Assembly: GCF_947255005.1 (NCBI RefSeq)
Contig: NZ_CAMYFI010000004.1
Span: 1 to 64,000, forward strand
Reading direction: 5' to 3'
Length of the DNA stretch: 64,000 nt
Source: an uncultured Tessaracoccus sp.
Lineage (GTDB): Bacteria; Actinomycetota; Actinomycetes; Propionibacteriales; Propionibacteriaceae
Shown here: in pieces, positions 61,273 to 64,000 of the stretch
How the letters are laid out: the number at the start of each line of letters is the position of its first letter
How positions within the stretch are numbered: the first letter of the stretch is position 1
Made by a program: the position numbers and the translations under genes
Notes under the pieces: generated by a model
The model's input: the letters and a program-made list of their open reading frames with translations, nothing else
Told to the model about the DNA's origin: nothing
The model's database searches: none

Positions 61273-62412
61273 ATGGGAAAGAACCACGCTTCCGAGGATG
61301 CGGGCTACTTTCGAGTGCAACAGAACAAGTCGGGTGGATGGGCATTCATAGATCCGTTGGGCAAGCCCTTCGTATCTCTCGCTTTGAACCACCTCGATGA
61401 CAGCGATCTGCGCTATCCGCATAACGTAGACGTGTTTGACCGGAAATATGGCACTCGTAGGGAATGGACGAAGGGTGTTGTTCGGGATCTTGAAGATCTC
61501 AACTTCAACACCATCGGGTGGACTGGCCAGTACATCAGCGGAGACTGGGGCAAGGCGTTGGACTGGTTCGGGGATCCCATCGATCTCGGCCACTCCTCTC
61601 CCTGGCCCGATGAGCTTCTGCTCGACGCCGGCATGCCCTACGTGGTACAGATCCGGGTGCAGGAAATCGAAGATTGGAACGGTCACCCAGCATTCCGTGA
61701 TGTATACAGCGAAGATTTCCAAAAGTATGCAGACTGGATCGCACGGCGTATGACATCCGACCATAAGAACAGTCGGAACCTGATCGGGTATTTCTTGGTT
61801 GATATTCCCGCCTGGCTGCCCCATGCTTCTGGTCGTTTCTGGCCAGGCTTTGAAGGCCTGTCGCCCGAGGAACACGACGCGAAGCTCTTCGAGGTAGCCA
61901 CGCAGTACTACAAGACCGTGACCGAAGCGATTCGCCGATACGATCCAAATCACCTTATCCTCGGCGACCGCTACAACGGAAACAAAGGAATTCCCGAGAC
62001 CGTGCTGCGCGCCATGGTGCCATTCGTCGATGTACTCTCGGTTCAGTACTTCACCGGCAAGACGGAGACCGAATACACGACGATGATCTCCGACCTCCGT
62101 CAGTGGCATGACGTCACGGGCAAACCCGTGGTAATCGCCGACATCGGAAACTGGGTTCCCACTGAAATGAACCCGCACCGTACCAGCGACATGCACACTC
62201 ATGCTGAGCGTGGCGAGGACTACGCACAAGGAATCGCCAGAGTCATGGCCGAACCTTGGATCATCGGCTGGCACTGGTGCGGATACATTGAGAACCTGGG
62301 CCGAGGCTGGGGCATTAAGGATCCCTATGATGAGTTCTACTCCGATCTCACTGACCGCATCCGAGAGGCTAACGCCGACGCCCAAACCGCAGTCAGCATG
62401 CGAATGGAATAA
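61273..62412 (+). CDS. Glycoside-hydrolase-like TIM-barrel protein (agarase-like)
   Basis: A 379-residue protein without signal peptide. The N-terminus GGWAFIDPLGKPFVSLALNH and the C-terminal part IIGWHWCGYIENLGRGWGI resemble clan GH-A agarase-like proteins. The strand-4 region where clan GH-A has Asn-Glu reads GYFLVDIPAWL (Val-Asp), and the strand-7 nucleophile region reads VVIADIGNW (Asp). Either this is a divergent hydrolase using Asp residues, or a non-hydrolytic relative. AAGGAG lies upstream of ATG 61273. It is the last gene of the island. Confidence 0.72.
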   Translation: MGKNHASEDAGYFRVQQNKSGGWAFIDPLGKPFVSLALNHLDDSDLRYPHNVDVFDRKYGTRREWTKGVVRDLEDLNFNTIGWTGQYISGDWGKALDWFGDPIDLGHSSPWPDELLLDAGMPYVVQIRVQEIEDWNGHPAFRDVYSEDFQKYADWIARRMTSDHKNSRNLIGYFLVDIPAWLPHASGRFWPGFEGLSPEEHDAKLFEVATQYYKTVTEAIRRYDPNHLILGDRYNGNKGIPETVLRAMVPFVDVLSVQYFTGKTETEYTTMISDLRQWHDVTGKPVVIADIGNWVPTEMNPHRTSDMHTHAERGEDYAQGIARVMAEPWIIGWHWCGYIENLGRGWGIKDPYDEFYSDLTDRIREANADAQTAVSMRME

Positions 62413-62456
62413 AGCGCAAGCGAGGGACGGTCAGGTCACACTTGGTCGTTCCCTCT

Positions 62457-62502
62457 CACTTCGGTGATCGGGCCGGCGTGCACTGACCCGATCACCGAAG
62501 TG
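62457..62502. terminator. Perfect 16-bp inverted repeat after the island
   Basis: Arms at 62457-62472 (CACTTCGGTGATCGGG) and 62487-62502 pair exactly around a 14-base loop, followed by TTTC. A second, shorter hairpin (GAGGGACG/CGTTCCCTC, 62422-62455) precedes it. It lies between the convergent glycoside-hydrolase-like gene and RNase J and can work as a terminator for both. The rest of 62503-62592 shows no gene. Confidence 0.8.
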
Positions 62503-62592
62503 TTTCGTTCTCCGCTGACATTGGCGGTGAAGATCAACTGCGCAGTTGCCTGGACGCCCAGTTCCCTCACGATTCCCTACAACGCCGTCCGC

Positions 62593-64000
62593 TCAGGTCG
62601 TAATCACCACGGGCACGATCATGGGTCGACGCCGAAGCTTCTTCGATACCCACTGCCCAATCGTGCGACGCACCACCTGCTGGAGTCGATGCGTGTCCTC
62701 CACGCCGTCGCGCATCGCTTCCTGCAGGGCGTCATAGATCTGCAGATGCACCTCGTCGAACACGGTGTCTTCCTCTGCAAATCCGCGGGCGTTGATGATG
62801 GGCCCGGAGATCACTTCCTTGTTATGCAGGCTCACAACGGTGATGATCGAGATGAAGCCCTCCTCACCCAGAATGAGGCGGTCGCTCACGGCGTCGGACA
62901 CGTCACCCACGGTGGAGCCATCAACGAAGATGTAACTTGCGTCGACTTTACCGACCACCTTGGCTTGCCCCTTCACCAGGTCGACCACACCGCCGTCCTC
63001 CACGATGACGACGTTCTCTTCCCGGATGCCGGTCTTCTTCGCAAGATTGCCGTTCGCCACGAGATGCCGCACCTCACCGTGCACCGGCATCACGTTCTTA
63101 GGCCGGAGAATGTTGTAGCAATACAGCAGCTCGCCCGCCGACGCATGCCCGGAGACGTGCACGAGCGCATTGCCCTTGTGCACGACGTTGGCCCCGAGTT
63201 TCGTCAGTCCGTTGATCACGCGATACACAGAGTTCTCGTTGCCCGGAATCAGGGAGCTGGCGAGTAGGACGGTGTCGCCCTCCCCCACCTCGATATGTGG
63301 ATGCTCTCGGTTTGCGATTCGGCTGAGCGCGGCGAGCGGCTCGCCCTGCGACCCCGTCGAGATGACCACCACTTCGTCGTCGCGGTAATTGGAGAGATCC
63401 TTGAGCTCGATCATGATGCCCGGTGGCACCTTGAGGTAGCCCAGATCGCGGGCGGTGGACATGTTGCGCACCATCGAGCGCCCCACATAACACACCTTGC
63501 GGCCGTGCAACACCGCCTGGTCGAGCACCTGCTGCACGCGGTGCACGTGGCTGGCGAAGCACGCAACGATGAGCTTGCCCTTGGATTGATCGAACACCCT
63601 GGTCATAGCCGGTTCGATGTCGACCTCGTGCGTGGTAAAGCCTGGGGTTTCTGCGTTCGTAGAGTCGACGAGGAACAGATCGACGCCCTTCGTACCAAGA
63701 CGTGCGAACCCTCGCAGATCCGTGATGCGACCGTCGAGTGGAAGTTGGTCCATCTTGAAGTCGCCCGTGTGCAACACGACGCCGGCCTTCGTGCGAATGG
63801 CGACAGCGAGAGCATCGGGGATGGAGTGGTTCACCGCGAGGAACTCGAACTCGTAACCGCCGACGCGGACCTCGTCGCCTTCCTTCACATCGATGAGCTC
63901 GAAGTTGCGCAACCGATGCTCGCGCAGCTTGGCCGCGACGAACGCCAGCGTGAGGCGCGACCCATAGACGGGGATGTCGGGGCGCATCTTCAGCAGATAC
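62593..64000 (-). CDS. rnj: Ribonuclease J (5' end beyond the window)
   Basis: RNase J is a dual endo- and 5'-exoribonuclease for mRNA decay and rRNA maturation. The visible 464 or more residues cover the second half of the metallo-beta-lactamase core (HTGDFKMD, DSTNAETPGFT), the beta-CASP domain (VACFASHVHRVQQVLD, STGSQGEPLAALSRI, VHVSGHAS, MPVHGEVRHL) and the C-terminal domain. The N-terminal HxHxDH motif lies outside the window. The ATG at 63987 is internal, since the frame stays open to 64000. Confidence 0.95.
   Translation of the reverse strand, partial: YLLKMRPDIPVYGSRLTLAFVAAKLREHRLRNFELIDVKEGDEVRVGGYEFEFLAVNHSIPDALAVAIRTKAGVVLHTGDFKMDQLPLDGRITDLRGFARLGTKGVDLFLVDSTNAETPGFTTHEVDIEPAMTRVFDQSKGKLIVACFASHVHRVQQVLDQAVLHGRKVCYVGRSMVRNMSTARDLGYLKVPPGIMIELKDLSNYRDDEVVVISTGSQGEPLAALSRIANREHPHIEVGEGDTVLLASSLIPGNENSVYRVINGLTKLGANVVHKGNALVHVSGHASAGELLYCYNILRPKNVMPVHGEVRHLVANGNLAKKTGIREENVVIVEDGGVVDLVKGQAKVVGKVDASYIFVDGSTVGDVSDAVSDRLILGEEGFISIITVVSLHNKEVISGPIINARGFAEEDTVFDEVHLQIYDALQEAMRDGVEDTHRLQQVVRRTIGQWVSKKLRRRPMIVPVVITT

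Noticed and set aside
61207..62385. A 392-codon open frame on the minus strand opposite the glycoside-hydrolase-like gene
   Set aside because: The plus frame has a strong ribosome-binding site, recognisable motifs and operon context; the minus frame matches no family and mirrors it.

Overview
The window is high-GC DNA from an actinobacterium. The gene set fits Propionibacteriaceae or a close relative (inference from gene content, not from a search): DUF3097, DUF4192 and DUF5709 proteins, a CIRCE-controlled hrcA-dnaJ pair, rplU-rpmA-obgE-proB, nadD-rsfS, a HemC-HemD fusion, ROK and LacI sugar regulators, and many GTG starts with 1-4 base stop/start overlaps. No phage, CRISPR array, insertion sequence or origin was seen. 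One tRNA gene (Ala, GGC) is present.

Layout. 1-325: hairpin-cored repeats. 326-5273 (minus): phoH, ybeY, an APC permease, a CBS/CNNM protein and era, chained by overlapping stop/start codons. 5306-10665: DUF5709 protein, a queuosine-precursor transporter facing tgt, then rsmE, dnaJ, hrcA and CIRCE. 10888-15286: metallo-hydrolase, inositol-phosphatase-like protein, DUF3097, and a YtrA-type regulator with its two-gene ABC exporter. 15336-21986: hemW and lepA, split by a plus-strand CUT1 sugar importer, then rpsT. 22086-28850: holA, comEC, comEA, leuS. 28920-35220: PfkB kinase, DUF4192, DMT transporter, L,D-transpeptidase, a zinc-peptidase-like protein. 35247-41524: a large palindrome, tRNA-Ala, hemC-hemD, phosphatase, rsfS, nadD, a 44-residue membrane ORF, proA, a PQ-loop protein. 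41678-47047: repeats, a broken copy of the proB 3' end, and a LacI-controlled CUT1 importer that separates proA from proB. 47075-50293: proB, obgE, rpmA, rplU. 50944-62412: a sugar-catabolic island of visibly lower GC. 62593-64000: RNase J, cut by the window edge.

The most interesting part is 50944-62412. A ROK repressor diverges from a CUT2 (ribose-type) importer followed by two Gfo/Idh/MocA oxidoreductases, two xylose-isomerase-like TIM barrels, an alpha/beta hydrolase and a glycoside-hydrolase-like TIM barrel. One oxidoreductase closely resembles, from memory, levoglucosan 3-dehydrogenase. Two oxidoreductases plus two TIM barrels match the four-enzyme logic described for levoglucosan (oxidation, beta-elimination, hydration, reduction). 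I infer uptake of an anhydrosugar or glycoside and processing through 3-keto intermediates, with two extra hydrolase-like enzymes of unknown job.

Other notable points: the HemC domain has Tyr where the dipyrromethane-cofactor Cys should be; proA and proB are split by an importer bordered by a proB 3' remnant; two similar LacI-type operators lie 70 bp apart; and several long near-perfect inverted repeats sit between genes.
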